From NCBI GenBank assembly GCA_018648945.1, contig JABGQJ010000575.1:1-5134 (forward strand): a DNA stretch of 5,134 nucleotides. Reading direction: 5' to 3'. Within the stretch, counting starts at the first letter, position 1, and each line of letters starts with the position of its first letter. Below the pieces are notes generated by a model that worked only from the letters and a program-made list of their open reading frames with translations, had not been told where the DNA came from and searched no databases. Position numbers and translations under genes: made by a program. This stretch comes from Victivallales bacterium. Its GTDB lineage: Bacteria > Verrucomicrobiota > Lentisphaeria > Oligosphaerales > Lenti-02. Below are positions 1-5,134 of this stretch, in pieces.

Positions 1-2
1 AC

Positions 3-131
3 GGCAGCTGGGGACTACTCCAGCACTACGACGATGATCCCGCCCAGTCCCCCAAGTTCGTTGCCACGATGGCCTGGGGAACCAAGCTGGGGCAAAACGT
101 CTCCTGGCCACCCAAGCCAGCGGTGGAATAG
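3..131 (+). CDS. C-terminal end of an unrecognised protein (5' truncated)
   Basis: This is the last 42 codons of a plus-strand gene that enters from the left edge and stops at TAG (129-131). It is open from the first complete codon, and its third codon positions are mostly G or C, as in the neighbouring genes. Of the other two plus-strand frames, one stops almost at once and the other gives a low-complexity Pro/Ser-rich translation. The visible residues are polar and aromatic (LLQHYDDDPAQSPKF, then MAWGTKLG, ending in WPPKPAVE), with no membrane segment. It looks like the tail of a soluble or exported domain. I do not recognise the family and assign no function. It converges on the cysteine synthase gene across a 371-base gap. 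That it is coding is fairly likely; its identity is unknown. Confidence 0.55.
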   Translation, partial: GSWGLLQHYDDDPAQSPKFVATMAWGTKLGQNVSWPPKPAVE

Positions 132-238
132 GGGCTTCATACGCACTTGACGTCAAACGTAGAGTTCACCTCTCGGCACGAATACTCCCGCCTGGCGTGG
201 CATGTTTCCCTTTGTCTGGCACATGGCCGACGGTCCCC

Positions 239-256
239 GCGCTCGGGGCCGAGCGC
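239..256. terminator. GC-rich hairpin, possible terminator
   Basis: This is a perfect inverted repeat, GCGCTCG/CGAGCGC, closing on a four-base GGGC loop. It sits about 110 bases after the stop of the plus-strand partial gene, between two convergent genes where termination is expected. Neither side has a proper T-tract, so it is not a canonical intrinsic terminator. It could act in either direction as a weak or T-less terminator, or simply protect a 3' end. Confidence 0.25.
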
Positions 257-350
257 CCCTCCACCGGTTTTCGGCGGGCCGACGGTTTGCGGAAGCCCAG
301 GGCTGCTGCTCCGGTGCCACGTTCCGCCCAACACTTGGCCGGCTGGAGGG

Positions 351-368
351 GCGGCGGGCCTCCGCCGC
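351..368. terminator. GC-rich hairpin, possible terminator of the cysteine synthase transcript
   Basis: This is a perfect seven-pair stem, GCGGCGG/CCGCCGC, with a GCCT loop. It lies about 135 bases beyond the stop of the minus-strand cysteine synthase gene and is the second strong hairpin in the convergent gap. It has no T-tract on either strand. The assignment rests only on position and base pairing, and GC-rich DNA makes such stems by chance fairly often. Confidence 0.25.
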
Positions 369-502
369 GTGGCGCGTGGGCATGGCGACAGCCGTCGGTA
401 CGTCGGTCACCAGTTGCGGCCCCGAGGCTTCATGTCTGACGGGAGATCGGTGTCACAAGCGCGAAACAAGTCTCCGCGATCCCCAACTGGGCGTCCCGAT
501 CT

Positions 503-1465
503 CTACCCCAGGGCGTGTCCGCAGCGTTTCTCGCAGTCGCTGGGGGCGCAGCCAAAGAGGCCCTGGTTCAGGTAGCGCTCGCCCCGGTCAGGGATGAGGG
601 TGACGACGCGCGCGCCCGGATTCTGGAGGGCGATGCGCAAGGCGACGGTCACATTGGCCCCGGCGGAGACGCCGGCGAAGATGCCCGAACGGCGAGCCAA
701 CACGCAGGCCGTGGCCTCGGCCTCGGCGGTGGTGACCGTTTCCACTTGGTCGATCTCGTCCCGGTGGCGCTCAATCAAGGCAGGTACGAATCCCTCACCG
801 ATGCCCTGGATACCGTGAAGATTGGGTTTGCCGCCGCTGAGCACGGCGGATTCCGCAGGCTCCACCGCAATCATGCGGCAGCTCGGGAACTCCTCGCGGA
901 GGCGCTTGGAGACGCCTAGGAACGTGCCCCCAGTACCCACGCCCGCCACGAAGAAATCGGCGCTCTCGGGCAGGGCGCGCATGAGGTTGTTGCCGGTGGT
1001 GTGGTAGTGGGAATCCACGTTGTCTTCGTTGGCGAATTGGTTCGGCAGCCACAGATTGGGCGCCAACTCCTGCTTGAGCTCCTCGTAGCGCGCAATGGCG
1101 CCGGGGATATCGGCCGCTTTGGGGGTGAGCACGACTTCGGCCCCATAGGCTTTCATGATCTGGCGACGTTCGACACTCATGTGCTCGGGCATCACAGCCA
1201 CGAACTTGTAGTCGCAGAGGGCGGAGAGCATAGCGAAGGCGATGCCCGTGTTCCCAGTGGTCACTTCCAGGATGGTATCGCCGGGTTTGATCTCGCCCCG
1301 TTCCTCGGCCCGGCGCAGCATATGGAAAGCCATCACGTCCTTGACGCTGCCGGACGGATTCAGGCTGGGCAACCCGACATAGATCACCGCGTCGCCGGAA
1401 TCGAAACCAGAGAGCCGGATCACCGGCGTGCTCTGCTCCATCAGGACTGCAAACTCTCGTAGCAT
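503..1465 (-). CDS. cysK: PLP-dependent cysteine synthase family protein (CysK/CysM type)
   Basis: This is a 320-residue fold-type II PLP enzyme, close in length to E. coli CysK (323). The family makes L-cysteine from O-acetylserine, or a related activated serine, and sulfide in the cytoplasm. Visible motifs are the PLP lysine K42 in NPSGSVKD (36-43), the substrate loop TTGNTG (69-74), the MPEHMSVERR block (92-101), the phosphate-cradling GVGTGGT (175-181), QGIGEGFVPA (220-229), GVSAGAN with S267 for the pyridine nitrogen (265-271), and the closing PDRGERYL (292-299). Features of CysK (QGIGEGF) and CysM (PDRGERYL..GLFG) are mixed. Oddities: the Arg normally two residues after the PLP Lys is Val44, the usual Lys/Glu before NP are Gly31/Pro33, the loop reads TTGN instead of TSGN, and the tail has Cys306, Cys311 and Cys315. 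The ATG at 1465 has only a weak GGA upstream; Met9 is an alternative start. The gene is 60 bases after dut. The family is sure; the exact substrate is not. Confidence 0.9.
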   Translation of the reverse strand: MLREFAVLMEQSTPVIRLSGFDSGDAVIYVGLPSLNPSGSVKDVMAFHMLRRAEERGEIKPGDTILEVTTGNTGIAFAMLSALCDYKFVAVMPEHMSVERRQIMKAYGAEVVLTPKAADIPGAIARYEELKQELAPNLWLPNQFANEDNVDSHYHTTGNNLMRALPESADFFVAGVGTGGTFLGVSKRLREEFPSCRMIAVEPAESAVLSGGKPNLHGIQGIGEGFVPALIERHRDEIDQVETVTTAEAEATACVLARRSGIFAGVSAGANVTVALRIALQNPGARVVTLIPDRGERYLNQGLFGCAPSDCEKRCGHALG

Positions 1466-1525
1466 GGCGCGTTCCGTCGTTGCTGCTGGATAGGAAGGGC
1501 AATATGGCCCGTTGCGGGCGGGCGT

Positions 1526-1966
1526 CTACTCAGTCCCAGTGCTGCCAAAGCCACCCGCGCCTCGCTTCGTCTCGCTCAGTTCCTCGACCCGGACCAACTC
1601 CACCTCGGGCAGCCGCTGGATCACCATCTGGGCAATGCGGTCGCCGCGCTCCACCTCGAAGGGCTCGGTGCCGGCATTGAAGGTGATAATCCCCACTTCG
1701 CCTCGATACCCCGCATCAATGGTGCCGGGGCTGTTGAGCAGAGTGATGGACTTCTTCAGGGCCAGACCGCTGCGGGGGCGAATCTGGGCCTCCCAGCCGC
1801 TGGGAAGCTCCAGAAACAGCCCGGTCGGGATCAGACGGACCTGCCCGGGGGGGACCGTCGCCGGCGTGTTCGCGCGGATATCGAAGGCGGCATCATCGTG
1901 ATGGGCTCTGCGGGGCGCGAGTTCCTCGTCGCCCTCCTGCATGCGGAATCGAATCTGTACGGGCAT
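1526..1966 (-). CDS. dut: Deoxyuridine 5'-triphosphate nucleotidohydrolase (dUTPase)
   Basis: This enzyme hydrolyses dUTP to dUMP and pyrophosphate, supplying the precursor of dTMP and keeping uracil out of DNA. It is cytoplasmic and belongs to the homotrimeric dUTPase family. The 146-residue length is typical, and all five motifs are present in order: I, AAFDIRAN (26-33); II, PRSGLA (64-69); [16 protein letters not shown] (81-93), with the catalytic Asp84 and the uracil-stacking Tyr87; [12 protein letters not shown] (107-116); [11 protein letters not shown] (135-144), the arm that closes over the neighbouring active site. I chose the ATG at 1964-1966 because AAGGGA (1973-1978) lies six bases upstream. 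The in-frame TTG at 1999 would add 11 unrelated residues and overlap the preceding gene. The start is 13 bases after the CobS-like stop, which indicates cotranscription. I see nothing to suggest loss of function. Confidence 0.96.
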   Translation of the reverse strand: MPVQIRFRMQEGDEELAPRRAHHDDAAFDIRANTPATVPPGQVRLIPTGLFLELPSGWEAQIRPRSGLALKKSITLLNSPGTIDAGYRGEVGIITFNAGTEPFEVERGDRIAQMVIQRLPEVELVRVEELSETKRGAGGFGSTGTE

Positions 1967-1972
1967 CGGTAT

Positions 1973-1978
1973 TCCCTT
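1973..1978 (-). promoter_or_regulatory. Ribosome binding site that fixes the dut start
   Basis: AAGGGA on the minus strand lies six bases before the ATG of dut and inside the 13-base gap after the CobS-like stop codon. It favours the short, normal-length dUTPase over the upstream TTG start, and it implies independent initiation for dut rather than stop-start overlap coupling. Confidence 0.6.
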
Positions 1979-1979
1979 G

Positions 1980-2687
1980 TCAGCGAGGAGCGAATACAAT
2001 CAAAACAGCGAGCAGCAGCACCAGCGTCTCGGCGACCTCCACGAGCAACCAGGAGAAGGCGGTCGGCGGCAACTCGCAGCGGGGAGCGAGCCAGCGTCGC
2101 GCGACCGGCAAGCCCAGCCAGACGAGCACCGTGAGGAACAGGGGCCCCACGAATTGCCCCGACAGCCCGCCGGCAAGGATGCACCCCACCCCGACGACCA
2201 GCCAAGAGACGCGACCGGCCGTGCCCGAGCCTTCACGGGACGCCCATTCGTCAGCCAGGACCACCCCGGCCAGCAACCAGGCAATGAACAGCCAGAGCGC
2301 CGCGCCGGCCCCTACCAGGAGGCCCGTGCAGAGCATCTTGAGCAACAGCAAGGCATGGAAAGCAGCCATGCGCAGCGAGACTTCGTCGGCCCGGCCCAAC
2401 CCGGTCCCGCCACCTTGGACCACGGCATACAGAGACTGCAGGCCCCGACCGCGGGTCAGCCACCAGAGGGCCGTCGGCACGAGAAGGCCACCCAACAAGG
2501 CCCCGGCCACCGGGCCTCCGAGCCACCAGCAGAGCCCACCCACCAGCGCAGCGTCCAGACCGATAAGGCCGGCAGCCAGGACAAGGGGCAGCGACAGATC
2601 GCCGCTGCTCCGCTGTTCCTCGCCGAAGGGAAGGCGGGTCAGAACACCGAGTGCAGTACGCAGTTGACCAAGATTGACGCGAGCCAT
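1980..2687 (-). CDS. CobS-like integral membrane protein lacking the catalytic aspartate motifs
   Basis: This is a 235-residue, very hydrophobic protein with about five or six membrane segments (roughly 33-57, 59-77, 106-127, 128-146, 160-190 and 211-232). By eye it aligns end to end with adenosylcobinamide-GDP ribazoletransferase (CobS; E. coli 247 residues), which joins the lower ligand to the cobamide ring. Matches are [12 protein letters not shown] (9-20), which corresponds to the CobS N-terminal A.L.F.TRLP; LLLLKML with Lys117 (113-119); WASREGSG (148-155), against YAREEGLG; and [10 protein letters not shown] (216-225), against IELGELVFLL. However, the CobS signature DGLADTCDG reads RGLQSLYAV (81-89), so every Asp is gone, and the C-terminal TGD is missing. 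Full CobS activity is therefore unlikely, and I assign no symbol. The ATG at 2687 follows GGAGA (2694-2698) by six bases. No other cobalamin gene is visible; the neighbour 13 bases downstream is dut. It could instead be a divergent enzyme with another CDP-alcohol-type chemistry, or a structural paralogue. Confidence 0.75.
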   Translation of the reverse strand: MARVNLGQLRTALGVLTRLPFGEEQRSSGDLSLPLVLAAGLIGLDAALVGGLCWWLGGPVAGALLGGLLVPTALWWLTRGRGLQSLYAVVQGGGTGLGRADEVSLRMAAFHALLLLKMLCTGLLVGAGAALWLFIAWLLAGVVLADEWASREGSGTAGRVSWLVVGVGCILAGGLSGQFVGPLFLTVLVWLGLPVARRWLAPRCELPPTAFSWLLVEVAETLVLLLAVLIVFAPR

Positions 2688-2693
2688 GGGCCG

Positions 2694-2698
2694 TCTCC
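2694..2698 (-). promoter_or_regulatory. Ribosome binding site of the CobS-like gene
   Basis: GGAGA on the minus strand is six bases before the ATG at 2685-2687. It is the clearest Shine-Dalgarno match in the window and supports this start. It lies three bases downstream of the 2701-2721 hairpin, so folding of that hairpin could affect access to it. Confidence 0.6.
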
Positions 2699-2700
2699 GA

Positions 2701-2736
2701 GCGCCGGGACCATCCCGGCGCGCACGCTCAACTATA
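2701..2736 (-). promoter_or_regulatory. Strong hairpin with an upstream -10-like box ahead of the CobS-like gene
   Basis: GCGCCGGGA (2701-2709) pairs perfectly with TCCCGGCGC (2713-2721) across a three-base loop, a nine-pair stem that closes comfortably as eight pairs with a five-base loop. On the minus strand the sequence just upstream contains TATAGT (2731-2736), a good -10 hexamer, but no TTGACA-like -35 at 16-18 bases. If TATAGT is used, transcription would start near 2724 and the hairpin would sit at the 5' end of the mRNA, right before the ribosome binding site. Without a T-tract it is a poor intrinsic terminator for the lyase gene, although that reading remains possible. The stem is certain; its role is inferred. 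Confidence 0.35.
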
Positions 2737-2774
2737 CCCCCCGTTTGCCGGAATGCTGGGCCTTGGACATGCCC

Positions 2775-5134
2775 TTACTTTCCAGCACACACGAAGTGCC
2801 CGATGGGCTTGCCGCCCGCATCGGTCCGGAAGGCGGCGACTTCATTCGTGGTCTCGAGCCCCTGCGCAGTCAGCTTGGTGTCTGGACGGGAGTTCAGCAG
2901 AACCCGGGTCAAGCCGCCAGCCGGGGAAGGGATGGTGACGAGGTAGCCGCCGGGGAGTTCCTGCACGGTGCTCTCGCCCTGCAGCTCGGCAGCCGCCTTG
3001 TGAGGTCGGAACACGGTGACGAACTCGGCGGTCTCGCTCTTGCTCGTGGTGGCGGCCGTAAGGTGGTGCTCCACGAGCTTCACGCGCGGGCGGGGTGGGG
3101 TTTCGAACTTGTCGGTCTGGGTGATTGCCAGTTGGGGAGGATGCACGAACTCCACCCGACAGGCAGCCTTGCCTTTGACGGCCCGGTAGCTCTGCGACCC
3201 GAGCTTGGCCATCTCATTGCTGGCGTGGAGGCGCCACTCAAAGGACGAGGGGCCGGGAGCCTGCAGGGAATCCCAGATCACAATGGTGTCGGGTTTGGCA
3301 AAGAGCACCCGGCGGGTGAAACGCTTCAGCTTGCCCTTGTAGGCAGGGGCGGCCTCGCCGACCAAGTAGTCGAAGTCGCGGGTGGTCTGGAAGGTGGTGA
3401 TCTGGCCGGAGGCGCTGGAGTCGTGGCCCTTCTGCCCCTCGCCGTTGACGGTGATGCAGTTCACGCTCTTGGTGTTCCACATCCACTTCCTGTGGTGGGC
3501 GCTGCCGTAGGAGTCGCGCTTGCCGGAGCGGATGAACATGCGCTCGCCATGGACGTAGAGCAGAAATGCGTTCTGGGATTCATAGCCATGGCTCTGCGTC
3601 CCGAAGGAACTGGACTTGAGGTGGAACTGGACGTTGTTCTCGCCATTGGCCAGGTCACTGTTCAGGAAGGCTAATCCCGTCCCTCGGAACAGGCGCGAAG
3701 AGGGCAAGTCGTCCGGCGTCTTGGCCGAAACCCGAGGTAGCGAGCCGCGCACGAAGCCCACGTGGCCACCGACTTGGGCCGGGCCGCCATGGGCGTCCAC
3801 GTACCACTGCCAATGGGGGTTGCTGCCCTGCGCCGCAAGCACGGTCATCAGGCTGCGGTAGCTGCTGGACTTCCGGTTTGGGGTCTGATCGCCGAAGCCT
3901 CCCGAACGAGTGCCGGGCGGGGCCACGTACATGGCGTAGTAGCCGATTTTGGAGAAGTAGGGCTTGTCGTAGGCATTGATGTCCATGGCGGCACGCATGA
4001 CATCGGCCCACCAGGTGAAACGCCCGATATAGCTGACCCAGTAGGCGGTGCCTTCGTGCCAGCCGCCGTCCTCATCGCTCCAAACCGGGTAGACGTTGGC
4101 GAACACGTTCGCCGCGAACCACGCCCACTCGGCCGCTGCCGGAATCTCCCCGTGGAAGGCGATGCCAATCTCGCCTAGGAAGTGCCACGCCCGATTGGAG
4201 TGGCTGGCGTACGGCCGCCAGAGATGGCGGGGGGAAAGGTGGCGGTACATCTCGTCGCCACGGATCTTCATCACGCGTCGGCACTCGTCCCTCTCCTCTT
4301 CGGTCAACAGGTCGTTGACGAAGGTGTAGGTGCGGGAGAAGTAGTAGTTGTAGGGCATGCCCGCTTCGTCGTTGTAGCGGTAGCCCGTGGCCCCCTTGGG
4401 GTCCCACTTGGCGCAGGCCATGAGAATGCGCCGGGCCAACTGCCCGTATTCCTCCTTGCCCCCCAGACGGTGGACGAAGGCGAGTTGGGCAGCCGCCCCA
4501 AGTGCCTTGGTGGTGTAGGTGCGGTTGCCCCACCAGATCTTCCGCCAGGGGTCGCCCCCGCGCTTGATGCCTTTCGGGTAGCGGGGAGGCTCCGCAGTGG
4601 GCGGGGGATTCTTGAGGGTCCTCTCCGCACTTGCCACCATCTTCTCGAACAAGGGCTTGAGGTCGGTCTGCGCCCGTTCCTTCAGCTTCGGCATCCATTC
4701 AGGACGCACGAAAAGGCGAGGGTGCTGACTGGGAATTCGGGCCAGGAGATCCTGCTTGGCCGGCAAGGGCAATTCGCTGGCACCCTCAGCGATGGAGAAT
4801 GCCCGGGTCCTGCTCCAAGCGGACCATTGGTCGGTCTTGTCGCGATAGCGGAAGCGCCAGTGCCAGGGGCCCGCTGCCAGAACCTGCGGCGGGCAGTGCA
4901 CATTCCAGGCGATACCAATCGCCCGATACGCGGGTTCGGCGAAGTCGGGGGTGCGGGAAACCTCCAGCGCGTACTCCCGTGCGCCTTTCTGGGGCCGCCA
5001 GGAAAAGCCGGGAGGAGTCACTTGGCTCGGGGTGGATGCCAAGGGCCGAAACCCCCATTCGCTCGATTTCCCTGGCGTCTCGTCAAGAACCGGGGCAGCC
5101 AGAGAGGCCAGACCGAGGGAGGCAAAGGCGAAGG
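2775..5134 (-). CDS. Secreted DUF4962/heparinase II/III-like polysaccharide lyase (5' end beyond the window)
   Basis: This is a large, probably exported enzyme of the heparinase II/III family, which cleaves uronic-acid polysaccharides by beta-elimination. The substrate (heparan-like, alginate or another) cannot be told from sequence. At least 785 residues are visible, stopping at TAA (2775-2777). The frame is open to the right edge, where FAFASLGLASLAA looks like the end of a signal peptide, so the TTG at 5042 is not the start. Counting from the first complete codon (5132), residues 45-115 form a beta-sandwich-like N-terminus (PPGFSW, then GPWHWRFRYRD), followed by HPRLFVRPE (137-145) and an alpha-helical toroid. 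The catalytic region includes a His-rich stretch (311-321; His311, His317, Glu321), DGGWHEGTAYW with the likely catalytic Tyr364 (codon 4041-4043), and SHGYESQNAF with the likely catalytic His515 (codon 3588-3590), followed by beta-sandwich domains. The zinc-ligand positions of heparinase II appear to be Tyr517, Arg535 and Val557. The neighbouring genes are not carbohydrate-related. Confidence 0.88.
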   Translation of the reverse strand, partial: FAFASLGLASLAAPVLDETPGKSSEWGFRPLASTPSQVTPPGFSWRPQKGAREYALEVSRTPDFAEPAYRAIGIAWNVHCPPQVLAAGPWHWRFRYRDKTDQWSAWSRTRAFSIAEGASELPLPAKQDLLARIPSQHPRLFVRPEWMPKLKERAQTDLKPLFEKMVASAERTLKNPPPTAEPPRYPKGIKRGGDPWRKIWWGNRTYTTKALGAAAQLAFVHRLGGKEEYGQLARRILMACAKWDPKGATGYRYNDEAGMPYNYYFSRTYTFVNDLLTEEERDECRRVMKIRGDEMYRHLSPRHLWRPYASHSNRAWHFLGEIGIAFHGEIPAAAEWAWFAANVFANVYPVWSDEDGGWHEGTAYWVSYIGRFTWWADVMRAAMDINAYDKPYFSKIGYYAMYVAPPGTRSGGFGDQTPNRKSSSYRSLMTVLAAQGSNPHWQWYVDAHGGPAQVGGHVGFVRGSLPRVSAKTPDDLPSSRLFRGTGLAFLNSDLANGENNVQFHLKSSSFGTQSHGYESQNAFLLYVHGERMFIRSGKRDSYGSAHHRKWMWNTKSVNCITVNGEGQKGHDSSASGQITTFQTTRDFDYLVGEAAPAYKGKLKRFTRRVLFAKPDTIVIWDSLQAPGPSSFEWRLHASNEMAKLGSQSYRAVKGKAACRVEFVHPPQLAITQTDKFETPPRPRVKLVEHHLTAATTSKSETAEFVTVFRPHKAAAELQGESTVQELPGGYLVTIPSPAGGLTRVLLNSRPDTKLTAQGLETTNEVAAFRTDAGGKPIGHFVCAGK
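5094..5132 (-). other. Signal peptide remnant of the lyase
   Basis: In frame with the lyase and upstream of its first in-window start-like codon, the translation reads FAFASLGLASLAA and continues PVLDETPGK. The hydrophobic run, the small residues at its end (SLA-A or LAA-P as the cut site) and the following charged stretch are what a signal peptidase I substrate looks like. The n-region and the start codon are outside the window. Confidence 0.6.

Larger units (their letters stand above)
132..502. other. Convergent intergenic region, no gene found
   Basis: This 371-base stretch lies between the stop of the plus-strand partial gene and the stop of the minus-strand cysteine synthase gene, so both transcripts must end in or near it. 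The open frames crossing it translate to Arg/Pro/Gly/Ala-rich strings with no domain character, and several run on into the cysteine synthase gene antisense, so I treat them as chance products of high GC. No tRNA is visible, and the hallmark conserved segments of RNase P RNA, tmRNA or SRP RNA are absent on both strands. It holds two perfect GC-rich hairpins, listed separately, and a GGCCGACGGT direct repeat at 225-234 and 277-286. Confidence 0.6.

Noticed and set aside
147..156. TTGACGTCAA palindrome, resembling an operator or a -35 box
   Set aside because: A ten-base palindrome is expected several times by chance in 5 kb, no good -10 follows on either strand, and it lies between convergent gene ends.
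133..433. GGCTTCAT repeated at 133-140 and 426-433, like a target duplication around a 285-base insert
   Set aside because: An eight-base repeat in about 370 bases is expected by chance, there are no terminal inverted repeats, and no transposase is present.
147..597. Plus-strand open frames of 131-142 codons in the convergent gap
   Set aside because: They run into the cysteine synthase gene antisense, overlap each other in different frames, and translate to Arg/Pro/Ser-rich strings with no motif.
1507..1519. GCCCG/CGGGC hairpin between dut and the cysteine synthase gene
   Set aside because: It has only five pairs and no T-tract; it is too weak to call a terminator in DNA of this composition.
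1967..1999. The TTG start at 1999 for dut, giving a 157-residue protein
   Set aside because: It overlaps the CobS-like gene, adds residues not typical of dUTPases, and the ATG at 1966 has a better placed ribosome binding site.
1941..3674. A 577-codon plus-strand open frame antisense to dut, the CobS-like gene and the lyase
   Set aside because: It crosses three well-supported minus-strand genes, its translation is low-complexity Gly/Ala/Arg/Pro/Gln with no domain character, and long antisense frames are expected in GC-rich coding DNA.

Overview
The window is GC-rich bacterial DNA with G/C-biased third codon positions. It carries four closely recognisable genes, all read on the minus strand, and the tail of a fifth gene on the plus strand. 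A DUF4962/heparinase II/III polysaccharide lyase next to GC-rich housekeeping genes would suit a Verrucomicrobiota or Planctomycetota (PVC-type) bacterium. That placement is inference from gene content; there is no rRNA or marker gene to confirm it.

Layout from left to right: (1) 3-131 (+) is the last 42 codons of an unrecognised protein. (2) 132-502 is a 371-base gap between convergent genes, with two perfect GC-rich hairpins and no convincing gene. (3) 503-1465 (-) is a PLP-dependent cysteine synthase family enzyme. (4) 1526-1966 (-) is a complete dUTPase with all five family motifs. (5) 1980-2687 (-) is a membrane protein homologous to CobS, the cobalamin synthase, but without the aspartates of the CobS signature. 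(6) 2688-2774 holds a strong hairpin just upstream of the ribosome binding site of the CobS-like gene. (7) 2775-5134 (-) is a large secreted heparinase II/III-like lyase whose start lies beyond the right edge.

Transcription on the minus strand runs lyase, CobS-like gene, dut, cysteine synthase. The CobS-like gene and dut are 13 bases apart and dut and the cysteine synthase 60 bases apart, so these three probably share a transcript. The lyase is separated by 87 bases containing a hairpin and a possible -10 box, so it is probably a separate unit. No metabolic theme unites the genes: dUTPase guards the nucleotide pool, the PLP enzyme probably makes cysteine, and the lyase degrades an acidic polysaccharide outside the cytoplasm.

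The points most worth a second look are the CobS-like protein that kept its fold landmarks but lost its metal-binding aspartates, the lyase that keeps candidate catalytic residues but appears to lack all three zinc ligands of heparinase II, and the cysteine synthase with altered residues around the PLP lysine and a cysteine-rich tail. I found no mobile element, CRISPR array, tRNA or rRNA.
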